Shown piece after piece: positions 16,249 to 25,951 of a DNA stretch of 64,000 nt (within the stretch, counting starts at the first letter, position 1; every line of letters begins with the position of its first letter). Below the pieces are notes generated by a model. The model worked only from the letters and a program-made list of their open reading frames with translations. It did no database searches and had not been told where the DNA came from. A program made the position numbers and the translations under genes. The stretch is taken from assembly GCF_024584805.1 (NCBI RefSeq), contig NZ_CP075715.1, positions 744,001 through 808,000 of the forward strand. Reading direction: 5' to 3'. Source of the stretch: Streptomyces sp. FIT100 (GTDB lineage Bacteria; Actinomycetota; Actinomycetes; Streptomycetales; Streptomycetaceae).

Positions 16249-19200
16249 CTAGAGTTGCGGGAAAGCTGTGATGATCCTAGTGGTGCCTGGCACCACTACG
16301 ACGCGAATCTTTTTCTCGCCGGCTGTACCAACCACTCTGTTCAGATTCACAACGTACTTGGCGGGATCTGATGGGTCGGGTGCGCCCCTCTTGGTCCATG
16401 CCTCGTCGAGCAGCGCAAGGATCTTCGCCTGGTCAGGGTCCGCAAAGACACCGTGTGTGGGCTTGGACGGATCCGGAACAGCATGCGCCATGACGTGGGT
16501 CAGTCGATGGCCTTCGGCGGATCCAGGGCCGAAAATCAGCCCTGCTGGCGACCTGAAACGATCTCCGCCGAGGTCTGTGAATCCTACGGGGCAGCTGGCA
16601 TTGTGCACCAGGATGGGCGTGCTTCCCGCCAGTACATAGAATGTGTGCAGATCGCCAACGGTCAGCGTGTAAGTCCGCTCGTTCTTCGCGAAGGGCTCGC
16701 TATTCTGAATCGTGACCGCGGTTCCGTCGAAAGACTGAAGGGTCATCCCCTGACGAAGATCGCCAGCCTCGATCCAGGCCCTTTCTGATGGTGACCAGAA
16801 AGGATGTTCCTTCGTTGCTGTGATCTGCTCCTGACTCGTAGAGGTTGCGATTGTGAGCGTGTTGAATGACTTGTCATGCTCGGTGACGATGACATTGGTG
16901 ACCGTGCGCTGCCCCCGCTCGCCAGACTCCGGGTCGGCGGCAATCACGGAATCGCCGCTGTTGACAGCCTCGATGTTCTTCGTGGAGCCGTCGCCCATCA
17001 GCACCTTAGTTCCCGCCAGGAAGCATTGGAAGCATAGGATCGCCTTTGCTGCCCGTGTCCCCTCGGCGACGTCCTCTAGGGCATCCCATCCCTTTTTGAG
17101 AAGCTTCACCTTTCCGACTGGGAGCACCCCCACGGCTGCCCAGATACATTGTGCGAGTGTTGGGTTGTCAACGCATTCGATGATGTCGTTGATGCCGAGC
17201 CCCTCGCCAATAACCAGCCTGGCCAGCTCGGCTGATGGTTTTGGCATGACTATGGGTTCGCCGGCGAGTGCACAGACCGGAAGATGGTCCTTGGCCATGT
17301 ACGCGTAGCAAGTGGGCTTGCTCTCTCTTTCCTTCTTTCGCTGCTCCTCAGCCTGCCGGCGTGCTTCGGCTTCTTCGGCCTGCCGCTTCTTGACGACGTC
17401 CTTCCAGGCTTGGTTGGCCAGGCTGTTGGCTTCCTCGGCGCTCTTACCTGCGTCCAGTGCAGACACGCGGGCATCCACTGCGGCATCGCCAGCAAGTTCT
17501 GCGGAAGTACGTGCGTATTGTGCGGAGAATTCGGCTTGGGCTGCGGATTCTTCGGCGGCGATGGCGTCTTGTTCGGCGCGGTTGGCGGCGTTGCGGGCGG
17601 TGGTGGCGGAGGTGGCTGCTTGGGCGGCGCTGGTTTCGGCGTCGTCGGCTGCTGCGTCGGCCTGTGTGGCGTACTGGGCTGCTTGGTCGGCGCTCTTCTG
17701 GGCCTCGGTGGCCGCCGTCGCGGCTTCAGCCGCGGCCTGGTTGGCCTCGGCGGCCGCCTTGGCGGCGAGCCAGCGGTTCTGCTGGGCCTTGGCCGCGATG
17801 ATGCCGCCTTCGGCGATCAGACGCTGGACCTGGGCGATGTGGGTGTTGGCGAGCTGGTCCTTGCGGTCGGCCATGTACTGGCCGGCCTGGACGAATGTGT
17901 GAAGCTGGTCGGCCGGTCCTGACAGCGCGATCTTCGCCGCGGCTTTGACCTCGGGCCCGCCGTCGTTGAACAGCTTGCTGGCGGTCACCCGCTCGTCGGT
18001 GTTGCGGGTGGCGTACTGGCCGCTGTTGAGGAAACCGAGCAGGGCCTGAGTGCTGCCGTCCTCCAGCGCTGCCCTGGCTGCTTCCTTCACCGCGGTGTCA
18101 CCGTCGTTGTAGATCTTGCTGACCTCGACGCGGTAGTCGGTCTCGGCGACCTGGTGTCGGCCGGTGGTGTAGAAGCTGCGGATCTGCTCGTCGGTGCCGT
18201 CCAGCACCTCGGTGGCCGCGGTGCGCACGGCCTCGTAGGGGCTGGTGGAGGCGATGTCGGCGACCTGCTGGCGCATCTCGTCCTGGACAGCCTTGTCCCA
18301 CCCGGTGCGCAGGTACTCCAGGACGTCTGCGTCGGTGCCGGACAGAGCCCGAGCAGCGGCTTCCTGGCGCCAAGACCCGAAGTACTCCAACGCCCGCAGG
18401 GCAACCTCGCGGCCCTCGTCGGCGATCGCCGTCTGGTCGGCGTCCGGCTTGGCGAGCTCGGCGGCCAGGGCCTTGGTGTCGCCCTCGATCGCCTGACCCT
18501 CCACGACCGTCTTGGAGATCTCAACGGTGAAGCTGCTCGCGATCGTCGTCTGTGACTTGGCACTCTCGACGGCCGCGGCGGTGCGGGTGTTGAGGTCTTC
18601 GGCCTCGGTCTCCCGCGCGATGTCGAAGGTCGTCTTCGCCATCGCCACCGCGGCCGCAGCCGCATCGGCGGCAACCTTGGCAGCGTTCGCCTGCTTCGTC
18701 GCCTCCGCCGCATGATTGGCTGCCTCACCGGCATGCTCAGCCGCTTCATCGGCGGCATCCGCGGCGTTCTCAGCGTGAGTGGCAGCCGAGTTGGCAGCAT
18801 CACGGGCCTCGTTCGCGGCGGTGGCCGACTTGCGCGCCAACGCCTCGGCAGCGTTGGCCGCACGGTTGGCCTCGTTCGCATGCCGACGGGTCTCCGCCGC
18901 TGCGGCCCGGGCCTCGGCCGAGGAAGCACCGGCCGCATCCGCGTAGTCGGCTGCTTCGTCGGCAGCATCGGCCGCGGTGTTCGCGTTGCCACTGGCACTG
19001 CGGGACGCCGCCGCCGCCTCGGCAGCCGCGAGCGACGCCTTGCTGGCCTGCTCGGCAGCCTTCGCGGACTTCCGGGCCAGTGCTCCCGCATCCCGGGCGA
19101 TCTTGGCCCGGTCACGGGCGGCCTGAGCCTGGGACGCGTCCTTGCCCGCGGCGATCGCCGCATTCGAGGCACGTGTGGCCGCATCGGCCGCAGCCGCGGC

Positions 19201-20244
19201 CGCACTCGCGGTCTGCGCCGCAGCCAGCGCAGCGATCCGCGCCGAACGGTTGGCGGCATTAGCCGCACCGATCGCCGTCTGCGCCGCATCAGCCGCGGCC
19301 CGGGCGGCATCGGCAGCCTGCTTGGCCTTCACCGACGCACGCTTGGCATCATCCTTGGCAGCCTCGGTCTCCGCAGCAGCCTTCTGCGCCGCCTGCTTGG
19401 CCAACTCCGCCGCAGCGATCGCCTTGCCGGAGGCCTCCTGAGCCGCCTTGGTCGCATCCTCGGCCTGCTTGCCGGCCTTCTCAGCCTGCTCCGTCAGCTG
19501 CGCAATGGTGGCGTGCTCCTGGTCGCGGTTCCGCGCGACAAACTGGCCCACCTCAAGAAACTCAACTACGTCGGCCGGCGTACCCCTGAGCGCGAGCATG
19601 GCGGCCGCCTTCACATTCGGCCCACCACTGTTGTACAGCTTGGAGGTCTCGACCCGGTCGTCGGTCTCCCGCGCCTTGTACTGACCAACCTGAAGGAACT
19701 TCTTGACATCCTCCGGCGTCCCCTGCAGCGCCGCTTCACCAGCGTCCTTGACCGCCACGCCGCCGAAGTTGACAACCCTCGAGGTTTCCACCCGCATGTC
19801 CAGCTCATGCGGAGCCTTCCACCCGTCCTTCAGGAACGCTTCCACGTCCGCGGGCGTGCCCTGCAACGCCTGCTTTGCCGCCTCCCGCACCGCCAAACCG
19901 CCAGCATTGAGTACTCGGGAGACATCCACCCGGTCGTCGATCTGCTGAATCGCAGGCGCATCCGCAAGGAACTGACGGATGTCGTCATCGGTGCCGAGAA
20001 GCGCCTGCTCGGCCGCTTCCTGGATGCCCACGCCGCCGGTCATCCAGTAGTCGACGACCAGTTCGCGATCGGGGGGCGAGGCCGGTTCGTCGGCTGAGGC
20101 CGGCGACACTCCCAGCAGCCCGGCCGCGAGCGCGGCGGACAGCACCGTCGCACATGTCGTCCGCGACGCGAGAACCCAGGATGCCGGTCTGTGTCGAAGC
20201 CTGAAGGTTCCCCTCGAACCTATAGAACGAAATCGCTGCTTCAC
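16249..20244 (-). CDS. Secreted polymorphic toxin with ALF repeats, coiled coils, HINT and C-terminal toxin
   Basis: The 1331-aa protein starts at GTG 20244 (GAAGGG upstream) with a long signal peptide ending near ASADEP. Residues about 60-230 hold four ALF-type repeats (for example REAAKQALQGTPADVEAFL), followed by a very Ala-rich coiled coil. A second group of four ALF repeats lies near 640-830, and another coiled coil reaches about 1000. Residues 1074-1215 form a HINT autoprocessing domain: CFLAGTKVLM start, TATKEHPFW, GDLHTFYV and terminal ILVHN. Release after that Asn would free residues 1216-1331, a small toxin with GHRLTHVMAH and a final IRVVVVPGTTRIITAF strand pair, reminiscent of RNases of the EndoU/colicin/RelE class. 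That activity is inference. Confidence 0.88.
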   Translation of the reverse strand: MKQRFRSIGSRGTFRLRHRPASWVLASRTTCATVLSAALAAGLLGVSPASADEPASPPDRELVVDYWMTGGVGIQEAAEQALLGTDDDIRQFLADAPAIQQIDDRVDVSRVLNAGGLAVREAAKQALQGTPADVEAFLKDGWKAPHELDMRVETSRVVNFGGVAVKDAGEAALQGTPEDVKKFLQVGQYKARETDDRVETSKLYNSGGPNVKAAAMLALRGTPADVVEFLEVGQFVARNRDQEHATIAQLTEQAEKAGKQAEDATKAAQEASGKAIAAAELAKQAAQKAAAETEAAKDDAKRASVKAKQAADAARAAADAAQTAIGAANAANRSARIAALAAAQTASAAAAAADAATRASNAAIAAGKDASQAQAARDRAKIARDAGALARKSAKAAEQASKASLAAAEAAAASRSASGNANTAADAADEAADYADAAGASSAEARAAAAETRRHANEANRAANAAEALARKSATAANEARDAANSAATHAENAADAADEAAEHAGEAANHAAEATKQANAAKVAADAAAAAVAMAKTTFDIARETEAEDLNTRTAAAVESAKSQTTIASSFTVEISKTVVEGQAIEGDTKALAAELAKPDADQTAIADEGREVALRALEYFGSWRQEAAARALSGTDADVLEYLRTGWDKAVQDEMRQQVADIASTSPYEAVRTAATEVLDGTDEQIRSFYTTGRHQVAETDYRVEVSKIYNDGDTAVKEAARAALEDGSTQALLGFLNSGQYATRNTDERVTASKLFNDGGPEVKAAAKIALSGPADQLHTFVQAGQYMADRKDQLANTHIAQVQRLIAEGGIIAAKAQQNRWLAAKAAAEANQAAAEAATAATEAQKSADQAAQYATQADAAADDAETSAAQAATSATTARNAANRAEQDAIAAEESAAQAEFSAQYARTSAELAGDAAVDARVSALDAGKSAEEANSLANQAWKDVVKKRQAEEAEARRQAEEQRKKERESKPTCYAYMAKDHLPVCALAGEPIVMPKPSAELARLVIGEGLGINDIIECVDNPTLAQCIWAAVGVLPVGKVKLLKKGWDALEDVAEGTRAAKAILCFQCFLAGTKVLMGDGSTKNIEAVNSGDSVIAADPESGERGQRTVTNVIVTEHDKSFNTLTIATSTSQEQITATKEHPFWSPSERAWIEAGDLRQGMTLQSFDGTAVTIQNSEPFAKNERTYTLTVGDLHTFYVLAGSTPILVHNASCPVGFTDLGGDRFRSPAGLIFGPGSAEGHRLTHVMAHAVPDPSKPTHGVFADPDQAKILALLDEAWTKRGAPDPSDPAKYVVNLNRVVGTAGEKKIRVVVVPGTTRIITAFPQL

Positions 20245-20521
20245 CCAACTACCCTTCTTTGACTCAAGAGATCATCTATTTATCCGCCTAGATCCTTACA
20301 TGGAACAAATGTCCGCTTTGGCCTGCATCGTGACGATGCGGCACCATGGCGGGTTATTGTCAACTGCGAAGGGAACTGGCGTGCACTCGGCCACCCCGCC
20401 CTCTCGTGTGAATGAGCAGGGGAGAGGGCTTCACGTGGATCTTACATATGCTTTACTTCAGCCAACTGGAGGGCAGCGTTCCGCCTTGCTCTCAGTCGGC
20501 TCACTTCCTGAGAGGACCCCC

Positions 20522-21034
20522 ATGGCGATACCCCGTGCCCGGAAGACGCTTCTGGCAGGGCTCACCGCAGCGATCGTGGCGTGCCTCGGCGCCACTGCCC
20601 TGGCTGCCCCGCAGACTGTTCCGGCCGCGCCCCGTGCAGCTGGTGACATGCCGCTCGCTGTCGAGGACTTCAACTACCCCGGCGCCGACAAGCTCCTCCA
20701 GGAGCGTCAGATCACGCTGAAGCGCGGTGACGGCCACATCATCCTCACCGACATCACCGACAAGAACGAGTGCTGGGCGGACCCCGCGAACATCCTGGTC
20801 GAGTCCTTCCTCGGCAACTTCTGCTTCAGGACCAACGCCACGACCGGCTACCTGACCATGGAGCTTCCCAAGACCTTCAACCTCTGGACCGGAGACCAGC
20901 CGATTCAGGCCACCCTGACCGCTGAGGGCGAGGAAACTGTCGTCCAGGCCCCCGCGAACGAGCTCACCACCGTCGGCATCGCCGGCGACACCGGCAAGCA
21001 GTCCGCCCTGGTCGAAATCCGCCTCAAGGGCTGA
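20522..21034 (+). CDS. Small secreted protein of unknown function
   Basis: The 170-aa product has a clear Sec signal peptide (basic start MAIPRARK, hydrophobic core, cleavage near ALAAPQ). A beta-rich domain with two cysteines (NECWAD and NFCFRT) follows and could form a disulfide. GAGAGGACC precedes the ATG at 20522. It is divergent from the toxin gene and upstream of the two pseudoprotease genes. I recognise no family; the regular strands suggest an extracellular binding domain. Confidence 0.7.
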   Translation: MAIPRARKTLLAGLTAAIVACLGATALAAPQTVPAAPRAAGDMPLAVEDFNYPGADKLLQERQITLKRGDGHIILTDITDKNECWADPANILVESFLGNFCFRTNATTGYLTMELPKTFNLWTGDQPIQATLTAEGEETVVQAPANELTTVGIAGDTGKQSALVEIRLKG

Positions 21035-21379
21035 CCAGAGCTGCCCCCGCCCGCTCTACGCTCGAGCCCCAGGAAAAGACATTCCGCGCTCGCGGGGCAT
21101 CAAGGCCAAACGATGTATGGACTGCAGCGCCCCGTCTTCGGCTCATGCCGTTGAGCCCTGCGCCTGACGTGCCCCTGCCTCCGAATGACTGCGGCGAACG
21201 GGCAACGTGGCAGCCAACGAACACTGGTACGTCGGTGCATCGACAACAGGGTCCTGAGCTTGCTGCACGCCGAAAGGTCGCAGCGGGTACTGACCGCGTA
21301 TGGATGTCCCTTTCGCGCCGACAGCGCACGGGAAGACCGCTCGGTGACTCGCTTGAACCACATGCGTAGGGAACAGAAA
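21035..21379. other. Intergenic region before the first FG-GAP protein
   Basis: No gene is supported. The open frames reading into 21380 lack a start signal before the signal peptide. It presumably holds the promoter for the tandem pseudoprotease genes. Confidence 0.4.
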
Positions 21380-22933
21380 GTGCCTGAAATACGTCGACGC
21401 TTTGCCGTTGTGGCGAGCGTCATCGCGGCGGTAACCGCCTCCGGTGTGCTTACCGCGTCGCCCGCCAGTGCCGTCGCCGGTACGGCCGTCGCGGATAACG
21501 CTTACGCGTTCACCGCACGTCTCCAGATCGGCGACGACGAGGACACGATGCGCGCCTGTTCCGGCGCCCTTGTCGACGCCCAGTGGGTGTTGACCGCCGC
21601 GTCCTGCTTCACGGGCGGGCTCACCGAACTCGCCCCCGGCAGGCCGGCGGAGAAGACGGTCGCGACGATCGGCCGCGCTGATCTGACCGGCACCGACGGG
21701 CACGTCAGCGAGATCGTCGATCTCGTGCCGCGTGCCGGCCGGGACATGGTGATGGCCCGCCTGGCCTCCCCCGCCACCGGTATCACCCCGGTGACCGTGG
21801 CCACCATTCAGGCGACGCAAGGTGACACGCTCACGGTCGCCGGTTACGGCCGTACCAAGACGGAGTGGGCGCCGCTCAGGCTCCACACCGCCGCCTTTGC
21901 GGTCAACGCGGTCACCGACACCGAGGTGAACATCGCCGGCAAGACCGCGAACGACGCGATCTGCAAGGGCGACACCGGAGCCCCGCTCCTACGCGACCAC
22001 AACGGCACCCCCGAACTCGTCGGCGTCAACAGCCGCTCCTGGCAGGGCGGTTGCTTCGGCACCGACCCGGCCGAGACCCGCACCGACGCCGTGTCGGCGC
22101 GTGCGGACGATGTGGCCTCGTGGATCGGGCAGCTGCGTCTGGCGCCTCTGGTCGAGCAGGTCACCGACGTGGTGACCAGTGCCGATTTCAATGGTGACGG
22201 TCGTCAGGATGTTGCCGCGGTGCTCGCCGACGGTTCGCTGCACGCCTTCTACGGGCGCGTGGACGGCACCCTCCAGTACGGCCGCGACCTGTGGCGCGAC
22301 AAGGGCTGGAAGAGCATCAAGAAGATCATCGGTGGTGACTTCAACGGTGACGGGAAGGCCGACATCGCGGCCATCTCCGCCGCCGGGGTGCTGCTGCTCT
22401 ACCCGGGTACGAGCCATGACGGCAAGCTCGGCGACAACCGGCCCATGTGGACGGACAACAGCTGGAGCAGCGACCGGCCGGTCACCCGCTTCAAGGTCGA
22501 CTCCTCCGGCCGTGACGGTCTGGCCGTGCAGGCCGCCGACGGTGCGCTCTACGGCTACCCCAGCAACACTGACGGCGTTCTGACCGGTGCCCGGCTGAAC
22601 CTGTGGCACGACAAGTCGTGGACCAAGCGCCACATCGCCGCGGGCGACCTGACCGGCGACGGCTACGACGACATGGTCGCGGTCGCACCGGACGGGAAGC
22701 TGCACCTCTACCCCGGCACCGCCCAGCACGGGCTCGGCGCCGCACGTCAGATATGGCCCGACACCACCTGGCTGGGGATGAAGACCGTCCTGGCCGGTGA
22801 CGTCAACGGCGACGGCAAGGGCGACGTCATCGGCCGCGTGAACGCCGGTGGCCTGTACGGATACGCCGGCGACGGCACCGGAACCATCGCCCCCGGCCGC
22901 CTGATGTGGCCCACCATCACCTCGGCCAGCTGA
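21380..22933 (+). CDS. Secreted trypsin-like pseudoprotease with five FG-GAP repeats
   Basis: The 517-aa protein has a signal peptide and an S1-type domain. The usual TAAHC is TAASC (WVLTAASCFTGG) and the usual GDSGGP is GDTGAP, so both the catalytic His and Ser are replaced while the Asp motif RDMVMARL remains. Paired cysteines of the fold are kept. Residues about 255-515 form five FG-GAP/VCBS repeats, several with the calcium-binding loop DFNGDGxxD, giving part of a beta-propeller. GTG 21380 is preferred over an ATG at 21362 because AGGGA lies at correct spacing. It is probably an extracellular binding protein. It is tandem with a close paralogue. Confidence 0.85.
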   Translation: MPEIRRRFAVVASVIAAVTASGVLTASPASAVAGTAVADNAYAFTARLQIGDDEDTMRACSGALVDAQWVLTAASCFTGGLTELAPGRPAEKTVATIGRADLTGTDGHVSEIVDLVPRAGRDMVMARLASPATGITPVTVATIQATQGDTLTVAGYGRTKTEWAPLRLHTAAFAVNAVTDTEVNIAGKTANDAICKGDTGAPLLRDHNGTPELVGVNSRSWQGGCFGTDPAETRTDAVSARADDVASWIGQLRLAPLVEQVTDVVTSADFNGDGRQDVAAVLADGSLHAFYGRVDGTLQYGRDLWRDKGWKSIKKIIGGDFNGDGKADIAAISAAGVLLLYPGTSHDGKLGDNRPMWTDNSWSSDRPVTRFKVDSSGRDGLAVQAADGALYGYPSNTDGVLTGARLNLWHDKSWTKRHIAAGDLTGDGYDDMVAVAPDGKLHLYPGTAQHGLGAARQIWPDTTWLGMKTVLAGDVNGDGKGDVIGRVNAGGLYGYAGDGTGTIAPGRLMWPTITSAS

Positions 22934-22974
22934 CACCTCTTCGCCGTCTGGCCTGTATTTCCAAGGAATCCATC

Positions 22975-25104
22975 ATGTCTTCGAGACGTCCTCTAGCCGC
23001 AGTGGTGGCGAGCGCCATCGCGGCCATAGCGGCTGCCGGCACTATCACCGCCGGTCCTGCGCACGCCGTCACCGGCACCCCTGCCACCGACAGCACCTAC
23101 GCCTTCACCGCACGCATCGAGATCGGCGACAACGACGACACCCGCCGTGCCTGTTCCGGTGCCCTCGTCGACGCCCAGTGGGTCCTGACCGCCGCGTCCT
23201 GCTTCACCGGTGGGCTCACGGAGCTCACGCCGGGCAAGCCGGCGGAGAAGACGGTCGCGACGATCGGCCGGGCCGATATCACCGGAACTGGCGGCCACGT
23301 CAGCGAGGTCGTCGACCTGGTGCCCCGCGCCGGTCGCGACATGGTCATGGCCCGCCTCGCCACCCCGGCGACCGGTATCACACCGGTCAAGATGGCCACC
23401 ACCCCGGCCGCGGGCGGGGACACGCTCACCGTCGCCGGCTACGGCCGCACCAAGACCGAATGGGCACCAAAGAAGCTCCACACCGCCAGTTTTGCGGTCA
23501 ACGCGGTCACCGACACCGAGCTGAACATCACCGGCAAGACCGCGAACGACGCCATCTGCAGCGGCGACACCGGCGCCCCGCTCCTGCGCGACAACAATGG
23601 CACCCTGGAAGTCGTCGCTGTCAGCAGCCACTCCTGGCAGGGCGGTTGCTTCGGCACCGACGCGACGGAGACCCGGACCGACGCCGTAACTACCCGGGTC
23701 GACAACATCACCCTCGGCAACCGCCTGAACGCCGGTCAGCAGCTGCTCTCGGGTGACAGCCTCGTCTCCGCCGTGACCCGGTTGACCATGCAGCCGGACG
23801 GCAACCTCGCCATCACCAACCCTGGCGGCAAGACCCTGTGGTCCACAGGCACCGGCGGCAACCCCGGCGCCACGGCCGAACTCGGCACCGACGGCAATCT
23901 CGTCGTCCGCAACGCGGCCGACACCGCCACCCTGTGGGAGTCGAAGACCACCGCCACCGGCGGCTACGCCATCCTGCAGAACCGCGGCAACCTGGTCATC
24001 CACGATGCCCAGAACGCATCCCAGTGGTCCAGCAACAGCGCACCGCGCCGTGACGTCAACGGCGACGGGCTCAGTGACATGACCGACTGGTACGAGTACA
24101 CCGACGGCAAGGACGGCATCCACACCTTCGCCGGCACCGCCGACGGGACCTTCGCCGCTCCGTTCCAGGCCTACAAGAGCACGGGCAACAACTGGACGAT
24201 GAGCCTGTCCCAGCGCGTCCAGGGCGACTTCAACGGCGACGGCCATGCAGATGTCGCAATGATCTACGACTACCCGGACGACACAGCGAAGTTGTGGACG
24301 TTCCTCGGCAAGACTGACGGCGGTGTCCAGTCGCCGACCGCGTCCTGGACCTCCCCGGCAGGCACCTGGGACCCGACCCGCTCCACCCTCCATGTCGGTG
24401 ACTTCAACGCCGACGGCCGCGACGACATCGCCGCTTGGTACGACTACGCCGACGGCTCGGACGCCCTGTTCACCTTCGTCGCCAACCCCGGCGGTGGCTT
24501 CGCCGCCCCCGTAAAGAGCTGGTCCGCACCCAACAACTGGTCCGCCTCCATGGCCAAGTACATCACCGGCGACTTCAACGGTGACGGCCGCGACGACATC
24601 ACGATCCTCTATGACTACGCTGCCAGCGCCGTCAAGCTGTGGACGTTCACCGCCAATCCCACGGGAGGCTTCAACGCCCCCGTACAGGCGTGGAGCCACG
24701 ACGGCTGGGGTGACTGGGCCCGCACCGCCGTCTACGCCGGCGACTTCAACGGCGACCGACGCGACGACGTGGCCCTCTGGTTCGACTACCCCGACGGCCG
24801 CGACACCGTCTACTACACCCTGGCGGGCAACACCGACGGCACCTTCACCTCCCCCCAGGCAGCCATGACCATCCCCGCCGGCACCATGACCTACCAGTCG
24901 ATGCAGATCGTGCCCGGCGACTACAACGGCGACGGCCGCGACGACCTCGGCGCCATGTACGGCTACAGCGACGGCAACGTCAAGATGTTCACCTGGCTCT
25001 CCAAGCCCGACAACACCCTCGACGCGGTCAAGTTTGGCTGGACCAGCCCCACCACAACCAGCTGGACCTACTCCCTGACTCACTTCATCCGCCAGGACAG
25101 CTGA
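22975..25104 (+). CDS. Secreted trypsin-like pseudoprotease with bulb-type lectin-like and FG-GAP repeats
   Basis: The 709-aa protein repeats the domain of its neighbour with very similar DNA and protein sequence. It has a signal peptide, then an S1-like fold with the same TAASC and GDTGAP replacements. It differs next: residues about 245-355 contain three repeats of the form LxxQPDGNLxxxxxxxxxLW, the pattern of beta-prism (B_lectin) mannose-binding domains. About six FG-GAP repeats with (D/N)xNGDGxxD loops follow to the C-terminus. AAGGAATCC precedes the ATG. Both proteins appear to be surface or secreted adhesins or sensors built on an inactive protease scaffold. Confidence 0.85.
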   Translation: MSSRRPLAAVVASAIAAIAAAGTITAGPAHAVTGTPATDSTYAFTARIEIGDNDDTRRACSGALVDAQWVLTAASCFTGGLTELTPGKPAEKTVATIGRADITGTGGHVSEVVDLVPRAGRDMVMARLATPATGITPVKMATTPAAGGDTLTVAGYGRTKTEWAPKKLHTASFAVNAVTDTELNITGKTANDAICSGDTGAPLLRDNNGTLEVVAVSSHSWQGGCFGTDATETRTDAVTTRVDNITLGNRLNAGQQLLSGDSLVSAVTRLTMQPDGNLAITNPGGKTLWSTGTGGNPGATAELGTDGNLVVRNAADTATLWESKTTATGGYAILQNRGNLVIHDAQNASQWSSNSAPRRDVNGDGLSDMTDWYEYTDGKDGIHTFAGTADGTFAAPFQAYKSTGNNWTMSLSQRVQGDFNGDGHADVAMIYDYPDDTAKLWTFLGKTDGGVQSPTASWTSPAGTWDPTRSTLHVGDFNADGRDDIAAWYDYADGSDALFTFVANPGGGFAAPVKSWSAPNNWSASMAKYITGDFNGDGRDDITILYDYAASAVKLWTFTANPTGGFNAPVQAWSHDGWGDWARTAVYAGDFNGDRRDDVALWFDYPDGRDTVYYTLAGNTDGTFTSPQAAMTIPAGTMTYQSMQIVPGDYNGDGRDDLGAMYGYSDGNVKMFTWLSKPDNTLDAVKFGWTSPTTTSWTYSLTHFIRQDS

Positions 25105-25119
25105 AACACCCCAACCGAC

Positions 25120-25160
25120 CGCTGCGCCCCTACCGGACCTCATCCGGTAGGGGCGCAGCG
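25120..25160 (+). terminator. Long perfect hairpin after the pseudoprotease genes
   Basis: CGCTGCGCCCCTACCGGA and TCCGGTAGGGGCGCAGCG are perfectly complementary over 18 bp with the loop CCTCA. It lies 16 bases after the stop of the second FG-GAP protein and has no U tract. Confidence 0.85.
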
Positions 25161-25441
25161 TCACCTGCAGGGCAGCTCCCACGCACGACCACCCCACCAG
25201 TCCGCACCCGACACCCTGCGTGCCCTTACCGAGCGCGCCCTGCGCACATTCTGTGACGGAGCGGTAACCCTTCCCGACCCTATGCCTTCTCTGCGGTGCG
25301 CCCACTGTTCTCAGGGTGCCACTTGTGTGGAAGGCAAGCCTGGGCGTCGGCGCTCCTTGGCCACCTTTGTGGTGCTGGTACACGGAGTAACCGCTCTCCT
25401 CACCCCGAGAACCTGGCGCCGCTTGTTCACTTTTCGCAACA
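25161..25441. other. Intergenic region without a supported gene
   Basis: Short open frames exist, but none has a recognisable domain or a convincing ribosome binding site. It probably contains the promoter of the HTH gene. Confidence 0.4.
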
Positions 25442-25951
25442 TTGCATCGACTGCTGGATACCTGGGACTCGCTGCCCTGGCCCGGTCTGACCTATGACCA
25501 GCTGGCCCAACGGTCCCCAGTGGGTCGGGCGACCCTCGCACGGGCAACCAGCGGTCGGGCACTGCCGTCCCGTTCCGCCGTCGCCGCCTTCCTCGACGCC
25601 GTAAAGGCTCCCCCGTCAAAGCGTGCCGCAACGCTCCAACTGTGGGAGCACGCCAGCGCCGACCTTCGCAAAACGGAGGAGGAAAGCACTGACTACCTCG
25701 TGAAGGCGCTTCACGACCTGCACGAGCGAGCTGGTCGGCCTTCCATGCGCGAGATCGCCAACCGAGCGGGACAGAGTGTGAGCCATCAGACGATCCACCG
25801 GGTCATGTCAGGCGAGGTGGTCCCCTCGGCCGGGACGCTGGATGCCGTGGTCACCGCGCTCACCAATCACCTATCGCCCGGCAGAACGCAGCAAGTCGCA
25901 CACACTCTTCCAACAACTTGCCCAAACGATGTATCGCCCCACCGGCGATAA
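25442..25951 (+). CDS. Helix-turn-helix (Xre-like) protein
   Basis: The 169-aa frame opens at a TTG and encodes LTYDQLAQRSPVGRATLARATSGRALPS (about residues 16-43), a typical helix-turn-helix with the turn at SPVGR. A second similar unit follows, MREIANRAGQSVSHQTIHRVMSGEVVPS (about 101-128). Proteins with such paired lambda-repressor-like units occur in many streptomycete islands. The last 25 residues are unlike the rest. A good continuation lies in another frame from about 25900, so the C-terminus may be altered by a frameshift. The start codon is uncertain. Confidence 0.6.
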   Translation: MHRLLDTWDSLPWPGLTYDQLAQRSPVGRATLARATSGRALPSRSAVAAFLDAVKAPPSKRAATLQLWEHASADLRKTEEESTDYLVKALHDLHERAGRPSMREIANRAGQSVSHQTIHRVMSGEVVPSAGTLDAVVTALTNHLSPGRTQQVAHTLPTTCPNDVSPHRR

